A stretch of DNA of 64,000 nt, taken from NCBI RefSeq assembly GCF_002834385.1, contig NZ_PITQ01000001.1:558001-622000 (forward strand), in the 5' to 3' direction. Below, one piece after another: positions 1 through 12,619 of the stretch (its first letter is position 1; each line of letters starts with the position of its first letter). Position numbers and translations under genes: made by a program. The DNA comes from Rahnella sp. AA (GTDB lineage: Bacteria > Pseudomonadota > Gammaproteobacteria > Enterobacterales > Enterobacteriaceae). A model generated the notes under the pieces. It did no database searches and was not told the DNA's origin. It worked only from the letters and a program-made list of their open reading frames with translations.

Positions 1-154
1 ACAGCGGTGTGGCGATGGTGGAAATAAAGGTCAGGAAAGCCAGGATCTGGTCATAGTTATAATTGTAATTATCGTACGTGTTATAGACGGTGAAAAATGT
101 CACGGCGGTCAGGCAGCCGAGCGTTTTAATAATGTTCAGTCCCGTTGTGTTCAT
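1..154 (-). CDS. Small membrane protein, N-terminal part only (runs off the window)
   Basis: The ATG at 154 overlaps the stop of the RND pump by four bases (ATGA), so the gene is translationally coupled to the efflux operon. The 51 residues in the window begin MNTTGLNIIK, contain a hydrophobic stretch around residues 8-22, then a Tyr/Asn-rich segment (YNTYDNYNYNYD) and a second hydrophobic stretch that continues past the window edge. This suggests a small inner-membrane protein with at least two helices. I do not recognise the family. An operon partner of an RND pump is a fair inference from the overlap, but no function can be given. Confidence 0.6.
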   Translation of the reverse strand, partial: MNTTGLNIIKTLGCLTAVTFFTVYNTYDNYNYNYDQILAFLTFISTIATPL

Positions 155-3100
155 TGTTGAATTCGTTGTCCTTCACGATGGAAACAGTTGTAAATCACCG
201 GCAGAACCAGAAGCGTCAGCACGGTCGCAAACCCCAGACCGAACATGATAACAACCGCCATGCTCTGGAAAAATACATCAAGTAACAACGGCGCGAGCCC
301 GAGCACGGTGGTAAACGCCGTCAGCAGGATAGGGCGCAGGCGCGATGTGGCCGCGTAGATAATCGCTTCCGTCTGGTTTTTCTCTTTCTTCTGCTGGCCG
401 ATTTCTTCGACCAGCACGATACCGTTGCGGATCAGCATGCCGCTCAGGCTGAGCAGGCCAATCAGCGCCATAAACCCGAACGGAATGCCGGTCAGCAGGA
501 AACCAAACGTCACGCCAATCAGCGCCAGCGGCACGGTCAGCCAGATGGCAATCGCATTTTTCACCGAACTGAACATCAGCACCGTGATGATAAACATCAT
601 CAGGAAACCAATCGGCAGCGTGGTGAACAGCCCCTGTTGCGCCTCGGCGGAATTCTCCGCATCGCCGCCCCATTCAATGCTGTAGCCGTGCGGCAAGGTC
701 AGCGCTTCGACCTGTGGTTTTATCCGCGCGAGCATATCGCCGGACGTTTCGCCGGTGGCCGCATCGGGGTCGGTCTGCACGGTGAGCATGCGGATACGGT
801 CGCGGCGCATGATCAGCGGATCTTCCCATTCCACTTTGAAATCACTGACCACGTTACTCAGCGGAATAAACTGCTGGCGCGTCTGGCTCCACACCATGAT
901 GTTCGCCATGTGATCGACATCCAGCCTTTCAGAGGCGGGCGGACGCAACACGATGGGCATCAGCGTGGAGCCATCGCGATAAATCCCCACTGTACTGCCG
1001 CTGAAATTCATCTGTAATGCGCTGTCGATTTCGCCTTTATCCACGCCCAGTTCGCGGCCCAGATACGGGGAAAATACCGGCCTGACCATTTTGCTGCGAT
1101 CCTGCCAGTCGTTGCGTACGCCGTCGGCCGCGCCGTCATCGAGGATGATTTTATCCACCCGGCTGGCGATGCTGCGCAGCGTATCCGGGTCGGAGCCTTT
1201 AATGCGCACTTCAATGGCGCTGTCGCCGGAAGGCCCGAACATGATGCGTTTGAGCCGCGCGTTGACCTCGGGGTAATTTTTCTGGATATCCTGCTCGGTA
1301 CTGTGAACCAGCCCGGCGATTTTCCGCTGATCGTCCATCCGCACCATAATCTGCGCGTAGTTGGAATACTGTCGCTGGCCGTTGTAAGTCAGGATGAAGC
1401 GCATGCCGCCCTGGCCGATAGTGGTGACGGTGTTTTCCACGCCCTCCTGTTTGCTGATGTTCTGTTCTATTTCGCGGGCGACGCGGGCGGTGTGGTTGAT
1501 ATCGGTGCCGTAAGGCAGCCAGAGATCGACGAAGAAAATCGGCGTGTTGGAAGACGGGAAAAAGTTCTGCCGCACAAAGCCGAATCCCCAGACGGACGCC
1601 GCGAGCAGCGCCGCCAGTATTACCAGCGTGACCGTCTGGCGCACCAGCAGCGCCGACAGCAAACGCCTATAAACGCGGAAAATCCAGCCGCCGTACGGGT
1701 CAGTCTGTTCATCCGGTTTTTTCTCCGGCACCGGCATATTGGCAAACGCCCATTTGACCAGCACCGGCGTGAGGGTCAGCGCCGTCACCCAGCTAAGCAT
1801 CAGCGAAATCAGCAATACCTGGAACAGCGATTTACAGTATTCGCCGGTCGAATCCTGCGACAGCCCGATAGGCGCAAACGCCAGAATGGCGATAACCGTC
1901 GCGCCCAGCAGCGGCAGGGCGGAGCGTTTGATAATGTGAGAAATCGCGCTCATCAGCGGATTGCCCTGCTGCCGGGAAATCAGCACGCCTTCCACCACCA
2001 CAATCGCGTTATCCACCAGCATACTCAGTGCAATGATTAGCGCGCCGAGCGAAATGCGCTGAAGCTCGATGCCAAATAAATACATGATCAGCAACGTGCC
2101 GAGTACGTTCAGCGCCAGCGACACAGCGATGATAATCCCGCTGCGTAATCCCATGAAAATCAGCAAGACGCCGACCACAATCGCCAGCGCCATCAGGAAG
2201 TTAATGATGAAACCGTCAACAGACTTCTTCACTTCGGCAGCCTGATCGTAGAAGACTTTCAGCTCGATCCCTGCCGGTTTGTCGGCGCTGAGCTGCTTCA
2301 TTCTGGCTTCGATGGCGTGACCGATATTCATGACATTCACGCCGGGAATATAGGAGACGCCAATGGTCAGCGCATTGCGGCCATTGGCGTGATAAATATT
2401 GCCGGGATGATCCGTCACGCCCTGTGAGACGGTGGCGATATCGCGCAGATAAACACTGTGTGTGGAACCGGCCGGGCTAATGAGGACATTATTGAGTTCA
2501 TCGATATTCTGAAAACCGCCGGTCGGATGCAGACGGATGGATTCACTGCCGACCGTCATACTGCCCGCGTCGGAAACCATATTTTGCCGGTTCAGCACAT
2601 CGGCCAGACGCGCCAGCGTGACGCCGTAAGCCGCCATTTTCGCCCGTGAAATCTCAATGTAAACCTGCTCGGGAATGACGCCGCCGATCGCGACTTTGCC
2701 CACGCCGGGCACCAGAACCAGTTGCCGGCGAAGCTGCTCGGCATACGCACGCAGTTCGGGGTTGGTAAAACTGTCACCGTAGATAGAGAAAAAATACCCG
2801 TAAACGTCACCGAAATCATCGTTAACGAACGGCGGACTGACGCCGGGCGGGAATTGCAGCGTCGCGTCATTGACCCGGCGGCGCAACTCATCCCAGATTT
2901 GCGGCAGCTCGGAAGAGTGGTAGCGGGCATCGATATTCACGGTGATTTGCGATAAACCGACGGCGGAAATCGACGTGATGTTATCGACGTAAGGCAGGCG
3001 CTGAAGCGCGTTTTCCAGCGGAAGCGTGACTTCTTCTTCCACCTGTTGCGAGGATGCGCCGGGATACTGAACGGAAACCACCGCCGTTTTGATGGTAAAC

Positions 3101-3216
3101 GCCGGATCTTCCAGACGCCCGATATTGAACAATGCAATCAGACCGCCCACGCCGAGCAGCAGGATCACCAGCCAGACGCGCGTCGGATTGCTGATAAAAC
3201 TCTCGTTGATCCCCAT
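151..3216 (-). CDS. RND-family (HAE1-like) efflux pump, inner-membrane subunit
   Basis: A 1021-residue protein of the AcrB/MdtB type, which exports hydrophobic or amphiphilic compounds from inner membrane and periplasm using the proton gradient. It has the expected two-fold repeat: a membrane helix at about residues 14-32, a large periplasmic porter domain, five helices with the proton-relay Asp in LSMLVDNAIVVVEG, a central cytoplasmic linker, then the second half ending in several helices (LIGLLSLSGMLIRNGIVLVEE). Its ATG overlaps the adaptor stop by one base (TAATG), so the two are made together. No outer-membrane channel gene is adjacent in the window; TolC or a similar channel is likely used. 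The substrate cannot be inferred. Confidence 0.93.
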   Translation of the reverse strand: MGINESFISNPTRVWLVILLLGVGGLIALFNIGRLEDPAFTIKTAVVSVQYPGASSQQVEEEVTLPLENALQRLPYVDNITSISAVGLSQITVNIDARYHSSELPQIWDELRRRVNDATLQFPPGVSPPFVNDDFGDVYGYFFSIYGDSFTNPELRAYAEQLRRQLVLVPGVGKVAIGGVIPEQVYIEISRAKMAAYGVTLARLADVLNRQNMVSDAGSMTVGSESIRLHPTGGFQNIDELNNVLISPAGSTHSVYLRDIATVSQGVTDHPGNIYHANGRNALTIGVSYIPGVNVMNIGHAIEARMKQLSADKPAGIELKVFYDQAAEVKKSVDGFIINFLMALAIVVGVLLIFMGLRSGIIIAVSLALNVLGTLLIMYLFGIELQRISLGALIIALSMLVDNAIVVVEGVLISRQQGNPLMSAISHIIKRSALPLLGATVIAILAFAPIGLSQDSTGEYCKSLFQVLLISLMLSWVTALTLTPVLVKWAFANMPVPEKKPDEQTDPYGGWIFRVYRRLLSALLVRQTVTLVILAALLAASVWGFGFVRQNFFPSSNTPIFFVDLWLPYGTDINHTARVAREIEQNISKQEGVENTVTTIGQGGMRFILTYNGQRQYSNYAQIMVRMDDQRKIAGLVHSTEQDIQKNYPEVNARLKRIMFGPSGDSAIEVRIKGSDPDTLRSIASRVDKIILDDGAADGVRNDWQDRSKMVRPVFSPYLGRELGVDKGEIDSALQMNFSGSTVGIYRDGSTLMPIVLRPPASERLDVDHMANIMVWSQTRQQFIPLSNVVSDFKVEWEDPLIMRRDRIRMLTVQTDPDAATGETSGDMLARIKPQVEALTLPHGYSIEWGGDAENSAEAQQGLFTTLPIGFLMMFIITVLMFSSVKNAIAIWLTVPLALIGVTFGFLLTGIPFGFMALIGLLSLSGMLIRNGIVLVEEIGQQKKEKNQTEAIIYAATSRLRPILLTAFTTVLGLAPLLLDVFFQSMAVVIMFGLGFATVLTLLVLPVIYNCFHREGQRIQQ

Positions 3217-4316
3217 TACAGGCCCCGTTCCCGTGTCCAGATGCGAACCGGCTGTTGCGCATGTAATTCACCGACGCCGGCGGCGACAACGCGATCGCCC
3301 TGTTTTAATCCGGCGGTGATTTCAATGCCCTGCGAGGTGAGTTTGCCGACGGTGACTTTGCGATCTTCAACGTGCAAGTTGTCGCCTTCTCCGGCGATCA
3401 CCCAGACGTGCGGGTCGTTGCGCTGCGTGTTGTCCGGGTTAAACACGGCTTCGACCGGAACCACCAGCGTGGAGTCCGGCGTGGCCGTGGCGAGATTGGC
3501 CGGGTTCACCGTGACGGTGCCGCTCAGCCCGGCTACCGCCGGGAAGTTTTCCGGACGCGGCATGGTCAGCGTCACCTGCCAGGTCAGCGTGTTGGCTTCG
3601 CTGCTGGCGGTGTGTTCTTTATAAGTCGCAGTGAATTCGCGGTCGGGAAGCTGGTTGATACGCACCCGCGGGCGATAATCGGCGTTACGCATATCAAGGC
3701 TGGTGAAAAGGTTTTCCGGCACGCTGAAAATAACGTCCAGTACGTCTGAGCGGCTGAGTGTTGCTACCGGCTGACCGGCGGAAACCACCTGATGATTACG
3801 CACATTCAGCCGGGCAATCACGCCGCTGAACGGTGCCACCAGGTTGAGATCGTTGAGTTCTTCCTGCGCGATTTTCAGCGCCGCCGCCGCGGAATCCCGG
3901 CTGGCTTTATGCACTTCGAGTTCGGCCTGAGAAACGACGTTGCGACGGGCGAGGGTCTGATAACGTTCGAACTGGCGTTGGGCGAGTGTCGCGGCGCTGC
4001 GGCGATCGTTGAGACGCTGGCGGGCGTCGTTGTTAGTGAGGCGGGCGAGAACTTGCCCCTGTTTCACAGCTTCGCCTTCGCGCACGTCGAGAGTCTGCAA
4101 CTGACCTGCGCGCTTAAAAGAAATTTCGGTGTTATCGCCTGCAAGAATGCGAGCCGGGAAAACGCGGGTACTTAACGGGCTGGCGGCTTCTGCCGTGGCT
4201 ATTTTGACCTGACGCGGCGGCGCGGGAGTGTCCGCCGTTTTCTGGTCGCAGGCGCTCAACGCTAAAGCGAGGGCCAGAACGAGAGAAAAACGAATCTTCA
4301 AAATACTTCCCCTCAT
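3216..4316 (-). CDS. RND efflux periplasmic adaptor lipoprotein (HlyD/MFP family)
   Basis: A 366-residue adaptor that would link the inner-membrane RND pump to an outer-membrane channel. The N terminus (SLVLALALALSAC) is a lipoprotein signal with Cys as the lipidated residue. It is followed by the barrel-sandwich half-motif (LDVREGEAVKQGQVLARL), a helical hairpin with coiled-coil character (about residues 95-150), the second half of the lipoyl-like domain (NLVAPFSGVIARLNV) and the beta-barrel and membrane-proximal domains. It is the first gene of a three-gene operon (adaptor, pump, small membrane protein). Start chosen at the ATG at 4316 because it places the lipobox at a normal distance. Confidence 0.92.
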   Translation of the reverse strand: MRGSILKIRFSLVLALALALSACDQKTADTPAPPRQVKIATAEAASPLSTRVFPARILAGDNTEISFKRAGQLQTLDVREGEAVKQGQVLARLTNNDARQRLNDRRSAATLAQRQFERYQTLARRNVVSQAELEVHKASRDSAAAALKIAQEELNDLNLVAPFSGVIARLNVRNHQVVSAGQPVATLSRSDVLDVIFSVPENLFTSLDMRNADYRPRVRINQLPDREFTATYKEHTASSEANTLTWQVTLTMPRPENFPAVAGLSGTVTVNPANLATATPDSTLVVPVEAVFNPDNTQRNDPHVWVIAGEGDNLHVEDRKVTVGKLTSQGIEITAGLKQGDRVVAAGVGELHAQQPVRIWTRERGL

Positions 4317-4592
4317 GAAACAACACGCGAAATGATAAATTCCGGCGGAATATATAAGGGCTCTTAAGAAACAGGCGCATCCATATTCTGCCTTAGACGT
4401 ATTTTCAGTGAGACTATTAGTGACTTATTGTTTTTCTTTGTTTAATTGTTTTTTCAGGTAACCCGTTAACACTATTTAACACGGTATATTATAGTTTATA
4501 CAGCTTTAGGTATCTTGCCAGAATCAACATGACAATTAATTCATTATCCGCTTCATTCATGAACCATTTCAGGGATCAAGGAGTCAGGCATC

Positions 4593-7301
4593 ATGAATAA
4601 TCCAGCACCACTTTCCGGGACGAAAACAACGGAAAAACTGTGGTATCAGCAAACCGTCGAAGAGAGCCTGGCCGGGCTGCAGTCCGGACCAGCCGGGTTG
4701 TCACCCGAAGAAGCTAAAAACAAACTGCAGCATTACGGCCCTAATGTTCTGCCGCAAAAAGAAGGTAAGTCTTTATTTATTAAATTTATATCCCATTTTA
4801 AAGATATCCTGATTTATATATTGCTGGCCGCTGCCGTTGTCACAGCAATAATGGGGCATTGGGTCGATACGCTGGTGATATTAGCGGTCGCGGTCATCAA
4901 TGCGCTAATCGGCTTCATCCAGGAAAATAACGCTGAAAAATCATTGAAGAGCATTCAAAATATGCTCTCCAGCGAGGCGCTGGTATTACGCGGCGGGCAG
5001 CAGATCACCGTAGGCACTGATGAAATCGTACCGGGGGATATTGTGTTGTTGCGCCCCGGCGACAAAATCCCTGCCGATTTGCGGCTGATTGACGTGCATA
5101 ACCTGCGCGTTGAAGAAGCAATTCTGACCGGCGAATCCACTGTCGTGTCGAAAAAAACCGATTCGCTGGAAGGCGAGAAATCCATCGGTGACCGTAAAAA
5201 CCTCGCGTTCTCGGGCACCACCGTCAGTTCCGGTACTGCCAGCGGGGTGGTGTTTGCCACCGGTGGTCAGACGGAACTCGGCCATATCAATGAAATGCTC
5301 TCCTCGATTGAAGACAACAAAACGCCGCTGCTGGTGCAGATAGATAAACTGGGTAAATCCATTTTTATCATCATTCTGTTCATGATGGTGGCACTGCTGA
5401 TCTTCGGTTTCCTGCTGCGTGATATTCCGTTTGGCGAACTGCTGCTTTCGGTTATCAGCCTGGCCGTCGCCGCCGTGCCGGAAGGGCTGCCGGCAATTAT
5501 CTCGATCATCTTGTCGCTCGGCGTGCAGGCGATGGCGCGTTCGAAAGCCATTATCCGCAAGCTGCCGACGGTCGAAACGCTTGGCGCGATGTCAGTGATT
5601 TGTTCGGATAAAACCGGCACGCTGACCATGAATGAAATGACCGTGAAAGCGGTGATTCTGGCGGATAACGTCTGGACCGTCGAAGGCAGCAGCTACGAGC
5701 CGATGGGCAGTTTTTCTCTTGCCGGTTCTGCGGCGCAGGTGCCGCCAGATTCCTCGCCGCTGCTGACGCAGTTTCTGCGCACGGTCGATATCTGTAACGA
5801 CAGTACTTTAAAACAGGATGCGCAGGGTCACTGGGGCATTACCGGCGGGCCGACGGAAGGCGCACTGAAAGTGCTGGCGGCGAAGGCGCATTTGCCGGAA
5901 TTGCCGTTTACCCTCAGCAGCAAAATTCCATTCGATTCGCTCTACAAATACATGGCGGTGGCTGGCGATAAAAACGGTGAGGCGCAGATTATGCTCACCG
6001 GCGCGCCGGACGTCTTGCTGAAACTTTGCCAGTTCCAGCAGACGCCGGAAGGTGCCGTTCCGCTGGACCACGCATACTGGGAATCGGCGATTACGCAATA
6101 CGCCAGCGAAGGGTTGCGCATGGTGGCGGCGGCCTGGAAGCCGGTTGATCAGCCAGTGACGGCGCTCGATCACCCGGAACTCAGCCACGGCATGGTGCTG
6201 ATTGGTATTGCGGGCATGATGGATCCGCCGCGTCCGGAAGCGATTGTGGCGATCGGTGAATGTCAGCAGGCGGGGATCCGCGTCAAGATGATCACCGGCG
6301 ACCATCAGGAAACCGCGATGGCGATCGGTAAAATGCTCGGCATCGGCAACAGCGAAAACTCCATCACCGGGTATGAACTGGAACACATGAATGACGATCA
6401 GCTGCGGGTTGCCGCGACGCAGTTTGATATCTTCGCCCGCACCAGCCCGGAGCATAAACTGCGGCTGGTGAAAGCGTTACAGGAAACCGGTGAAATCGTC
6501 GGGATGACCGGCGACGGCGTGAACGATGCGCCTGCGCTGAAACAGGCGAACGTCGGCATTGCCATGGGGATTAAAGGGACGGAAGTGACCAAAGAGTCGG
6601 CGGATATGATCCTGGTGGATGACAACTTTGCCACCATCGCCAACGCGGTCAGGGAAGGGCGGCGGGTTTACGACAACCTGAAAAAAACCATTCTCTTTAT
6701 TATGCCGACCAACCTTGCACAGGGGTTGCTGATTATTATCGCCATCCTGATGGGTAATCTGCTGCCGCTAACGCCGGTACAAATTCTCTGGATGAACATG
6801 GCGACGTCGGCCACGCTGTCGTTCGGGCTGGCGTTTGAAGAGGCAGAAAGCCGCGTAATGCGCCGCCCGCCGCGCAATGTCAGCGCGCACGTCATGGATA
6901 AATACGCCATCTGGCGCGTGGCGTTCGTCGGGTTGCTGATTTCCATCAGCGCCTTCCTGCTGGAAGCGTGGCTGCAACCGCGCGGTTATGAACCGGAATT
7001 TATCCGTACCGTGCTGCTGCAAACGCTGGTAACCGCGCAGTGGGTTTACATGATCAACTGCCGCGATTCGGATAACTTCTCCCTCAGCCGTGGCCTGCTG
7101 GAAAACAAAGGGATCTGGATTGTCACCGTCGTGCTGTTCGGTCTTCAGGCGATCATTATTTATGTGCCGCTGATGAACACGCTGTTCGGCACGCGTCCGC
7201 TGCCGTTCATCTACTGGATCATCGGGCTGCTGATCGGTGTCGCGCTGTTCGTGATTGTGGAGATAGAAAAAGTACTGACACGGAGCTGGCGTAAGAGCTA
7301 G
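4593..7301 (+). CDS. P2-type cation-transporting ATPase (Ca2+/PMR1-like)
   Basis: A 902-residue ion pump that would couple ATP hydrolysis to cation export across the inner membrane. Order of parts: N-terminal cytoplasmic domain, first membrane pair (about 60-100), actuator domain with LTGES (about 178), second membrane pair including VAAVPEGLPAI, phosphorylation site DKTGTLT with D339 as acceptor, nucleotide-binding domain, MITGDH and the TGDGVNDAPALK hinge, and six C-terminal helices. PEGLP and the run through the DKTGT motif resemble SERCA/PMR1-type (P2A) pumps, so Ca2+ or Mn2+ is a likely ion, but Na+ or K+ cannot be excluded. A good RBS (AAGGAG) precedes the ATG. Monocistronic, divergent from the efflux operon. 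Confidence 0.93.
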   Translation: MNNPAPLSGTKTTEKLWYQQTVEESLAGLQSGPAGLSPEEAKNKLQHYGPNVLPQKEGKSLFIKFISHFKDILIYILLAAAVVTAIMGHWVDTLVILAVAVINALIGFIQENNAEKSLKSIQNMLSSEALVLRGGQQITVGTDEIVPGDIVLLRPGDKIPADLRLIDVHNLRVEEAILTGESTVVSKKTDSLEGEKSIGDRKNLAFSGTTVSSGTASGVVFATGGQTELGHINEMLSSIEDNKTPLLVQIDKLGKSIFIIILFMMVALLIFGFLLRDIPFGELLLSVISLAVAAVPEGLPAIISIILSLGVQAMARSKAIIRKLPTVETLGAMSVICSDKTGTLTMNEMTVKAVILADNVWTVEGSSYEPMGSFSLAGSAAQVPPDSSPLLTQFLRTVDICNDSTLKQDAQGHWGITGGPTEGALKVLAAKAHLPELPFTLSSKIPFDSLYKYMAVAGDKNGEAQIMLTGAPDVLLKLCQFQQTPEGAVPLDHAYWESAITQYASEGLRMVAAAWKPVDQPVTALDHPELSHGMVLIGIAGMMDPPRPEAIVAIGECQQAGIRVKMITGDHQETAMAIGKMLGIGNSENSITGYELEHMNDDQLRVAATQFDIFARTSPEHKLRLVKALQETGEIVGMTGDGVNDAPALKQANVGIAMGIKGTEVTKESADMILVDDNFATIANAVREGRRVYDNLKKTILFIMPTNLAQGLLIIIAILMGNLLPLTPVQILWMNMATSATLSFGLAFEEAESRVMRRPPRNVSAHVMDKYAIWRVAFVGLLISISAFLLEAWLQPRGYEPEFIRTVLLQTLVTAQWVYMINCRDSDNFSLSRGLLENKGIWIVTVVLFGLQAIIIYVPLMNTLFGTRPLPFIYWIIGLLIGVALFVIVEIEKVLTRSWRKS

Positions 7302-7313
7302 AGAGACACAAAT

Positions 7314-7343
7314 ATCCTGAACGGCGGGCAGGCCGTTCAGGAT
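7314..7343. terminator. Hairpin between convergent ATPase and chemoreceptor genes
   Basis: An 11-bp perfect inverted repeat (ATCCTGAACGG / CCGTTCAGGAT) with an 8-nt loop sits between the convergent genes. The U-tract is weak on both sides, so a shared intrinsic terminator is likely but not certain. Confidence 0.5.
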
Positions 7344-7368
7344 GGTTTGTTGAAAATCAGATTTCACA

Positions 7369-8901
7369 TTACAGCTTAAATACCGTCACCGTCTGGCGTA
7401 GCTGGTGTGCCTGCTGATCCAAAGAGGCAGCGGCGGCGGCGGCCTGTTCCACCAGCGCGGCGTTTTGCTGTGTTACGCCATCCATCTGCGTTACCGCCAG
7501 ATTGACCTGCTCGATGCCGATGCTTTGCTCTGACGACGCTGAGGCAATCTCATCCATAATATCGTTCACCTGCTGGATCGATTGTACGATTTCGTTCATT
7601 CGTTCTCCGACCAGTGTCACCTGGCTGGAACCTGCGGTGATCCGGGTAACCGACTCGCCAATCAGGTTTTTGATGTCTTTGGCGGCGGTCGCACTGCGCT
7701 GCGCAAGGGTGCGCACTTCGCTGGCCACGACGGCAAAACCGCGCCCGGCTTCACCCGCACGGGCGGCTTCGACGGCGGCATTCAGCGCCAGAATGTTGGT
7801 CTGGAACGCGATGCCTTCAATCACGCTGACGATTTGCACGATGTCCTGTGATTCGGTGGAAATGCGCTGCATGGTGTTCGTCAGCTGGCCCATCGCTTCG
7901 CCACCGTGTTGCGTCGCGGACGTTGCTTTGACTGCCAGCTGGCTGGCCTGACGGGCATTTTCGGCGTTCATTTTGACCGTCGCGGTGATCTCTTCCATGC
8001 TGGCGGCGGTTTCCTGAAGTGACGCTGCCTGCTCTTCGGTGCGCTGCGACAGGTCGGTATTCCCCATTGAGATTTCGCTGGAGCCGGTGGCAATGGCATC
8101 GCTCGAGAGCTGAATTTCCTGTACCAGTTCGCGCAGCTTCTGTTTCATCTCGTTGAGTGTGTACATCAGGCTGGAACGGTCGTTATCCGCGATTTTTACG
8201 TCGATGTTGAGATTGCCGGCGGCAATCTGTGCGGCAATATTGGCCGCGATATCCGGCTCACCGCCCAGCGTGCGGCGGATGCTGCGGGTCATCACCCCGG
8301 CAATAATGCTGACCACCACGAAAATAGCCAGCGAGATCGCCAGCAGTTCCCAGGCCATTTTCCAGAAACTGGCGTTAATGTCGTCGTAGAAAAAGCCGGT
8401 ACCGAGCATCCAGTTCCATTCAGGGATGGAGACCACGCCCTGCAATTTTGGCTGTAACGGCTCATCGGCGCTGCGCTTGACCAGTACATCGACCAGCCCG
8501 AAGTGGTTCTCTTTTACTGCCTGCTTGTAGGCTTCGTTATCTACCAGGCCGGAAGGCGTATGGTTTCCGCCTGAACGTTTGCCGATGAGATCAGGGTTCG
8601 GGTGAACAATCGTTAAATCTTTATCATCGTTGGCCCAGTAGTAACTTTTCGATTCGCTGTTCAGCTCGGAAAGCATTTTCTTCGCGCCTTCCTGTGCTGC
8701 GGCCTGACTCATTTTCCCGGATGTTTGCTGCTGTACATAATAACGGGCGATGTGCTCGGCTTTCGTCAACAAGTTGACGACCTCAGCCTTTCTGCTTTCG
8801 ATCAGGGAATAATTTAATGAATACAATGCTGAGCCCACTACGCAGGAAACTCCAAGCAGGGCCGAGCCAACAAGGACAAATAATCTTGTGGAGATTTTCA
8901 T
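7369..8901 (-). CDS. Methyl-accepting chemotaxis protein with single-Cache sensor
   Basis: A 510-residue chemoreceptor. TM1 at about 7-29, periplasmic sCache-type sensor (motifs around [16 protein letters not shown] and GWVSIPEW-like [14 protein letters not shown]), TM2 at about 188-208, HAMP domain, and the cytoplasmic signalling hairpin with the conserved tip [20 protein letters not shown]. It signals to CheW/CheA; Cache receptors of this type often bind small organic acids, but the ligand is unknown here. It ends in TVTVFKL and has no CheR/CheB-tethering pentapeptide. A FliA-type promoter lies upstream, fitting co-expression with flagella. Confidence 0.93.
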   Translation of the reverse strand: MKISTRLFVLVGSALLGVSCVVGSALYSLNYSLIESRKAEVVNLLTKAEHIARYYVQQQTSGKMSQAAAQEGAKKMLSELNSESKSYYWANDDKDLTIVHPNPDLIGKRSGGNHTPSGLVDNEAYKQAVKENHFGLVDVLVKRSADEPLQPKLQGVVSIPEWNWMLGTGFFYDDINASFWKMAWELLAISLAIFVVVSIIAGVMTRSIRRTLGGEPDIAANIAAQIAAGNLNIDVKIADNDRSSLMYTLNEMKQKLRELVQEIQLSSDAIATGSSEISMGNTDLSQRTEEQAASLQETAASMEEITATVKMNAENARQASQLAVKATSATQHGGEAMGQLTNTMQRISTESQDIVQIVSVIEGIAFQTNILALNAAVEAARAGEAGRGFAVVASEVRTLAQRSATAAKDIKNLIGESVTRITAGSSQVTLVGERMNEIVQSIQQVNDIMDEIASASSEQSIGIEQVNLAVTQMDGVTQQNAALVEQAAAAAASLDQQAHQLRQTVTVFKL

Positions 8902-8939
8902 AGTTAACCTTTTTATTTATGAGTCATAGCACAAGGGAA

Positions 8940-8967
8940 TTATCGGCATCGGATTGTTATTACTTTA
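8940..8967 (-). promoter_or_regulatory. Predicted sigma-28 (FliA) promoter of the chemoreceptor gene
   Basis: On the minus strand TAAA and a perfect GCCGATAA are separated by 16 nt (consensus 15), about 40 bp upstream of the ATG. Both boxes fit class 3 flagellar promoters; the one-base longer spacer lowers certainty. Confidence 0.6.
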
Positions 8968-9199
8968 ATACGAAGTTGTAAAATTCATTTCCTGTTCATT
9001 TTTAATTTTGGTTAAATGTAATATCGGGGATCTTAAGAGTGGTGATGCCCACTGATTAGTAATGTTTAATTATTAAGATGAGGTGGATGGATCCCGTGGG
9101 GGAAATCTGACTTTATTTACAGATGAATTTGCATCAAATTTGATATTTTATTGGTTTTTTATCAATGCGTTAGGTGTTGTGGTGATGAGTGCTTTTTGA

Positions 9200-9229
9200 T
9201 AAAAAATGCCACTCATTGGCTAGTGGCAT
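9200..9229 (-). terminator. Rho-independent terminator of the tautomerase remnant
   Basis: Read on the minus strand: stem ATGCCACT / AGTGGCAT with an 8-nt loop, followed by TTTTTT. It lies about 30 bp beyond the stop of the tautomerase remnant, showing that a real minus-strand gene once ended here. Confidence 0.75.
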
Positions 9230-9261
9230 CCGGGGGTTAAAATATTCAGAAAATAAATATC

Positions 9262-9393
9262 TCACAGATCTTCGTATGAAATTCCACCGCGGGACTTATT
9301 CGATTCAGGTGTTTCGACCAGCGAAATAATAATGTGGTCTTCAGGTACGGATAACGTGTCTTTAACTGCCTGCGTGAGATTTTTATCCTCATT
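9262..9393 (-). pseudogene. 3' remnant of a tautomerase-family gene
   Basis: The minus strand encodes an open frame ending at a TGA (9262-9264) whose product looks like the C-terminal part of a small tautomerase: AVKDTLSVPEDHIIISLVET then PESNKSRGGISYEDL. The VPE...I.V.I.ET and (R/W)GG(I/V) pattern is typical of 4-oxalocrotonate tautomerase relatives. Immediately upstream there is an in-frame stop (9394-9396) and no start codon or Pro-1 catalytic N terminus, so about one third to one half of the gene is missing. Family assignment is from pattern only. It marks the left edge of the anf island. Confidence 0.45.
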
Positions 9394-9430
9394 TCAACCT
9401 GATGCTTATTGCATTAATCCGGATGCGTGA

Positions 9431-10558
<1,128 letters not shown>

Positions 10559-10565
10559 ATCCGGT

Positions 10566-10589
10566 CCGCCTTGTGTGGCTGCAAGGCGG
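10566..10589 (+). other. Intercistronic stem-loop between anfH and anfD
   Basis: CCGCCTTG / CAAGGCGG form an 8-bp perfect stem with an 8-nt loop just 8 bp after the anfH stop, with no following U-run. By analogy with nifH, such a structure may protect the anfH message and raise AnfH over AnfD/K; that role is inference. Confidence 0.55.
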
Positions 10590-10672
10590 TGGATTAGTTA
10601 AACCAATGGATGTCAGGAAAAAGTCAGTAACCTGAAATATGACGGGTATATACCCATTGAGATGAGGAATAA

Positions 10673-12609
<1,937 letters not shown>

Positions 12610-12619
12610 GGGGCCGGAT

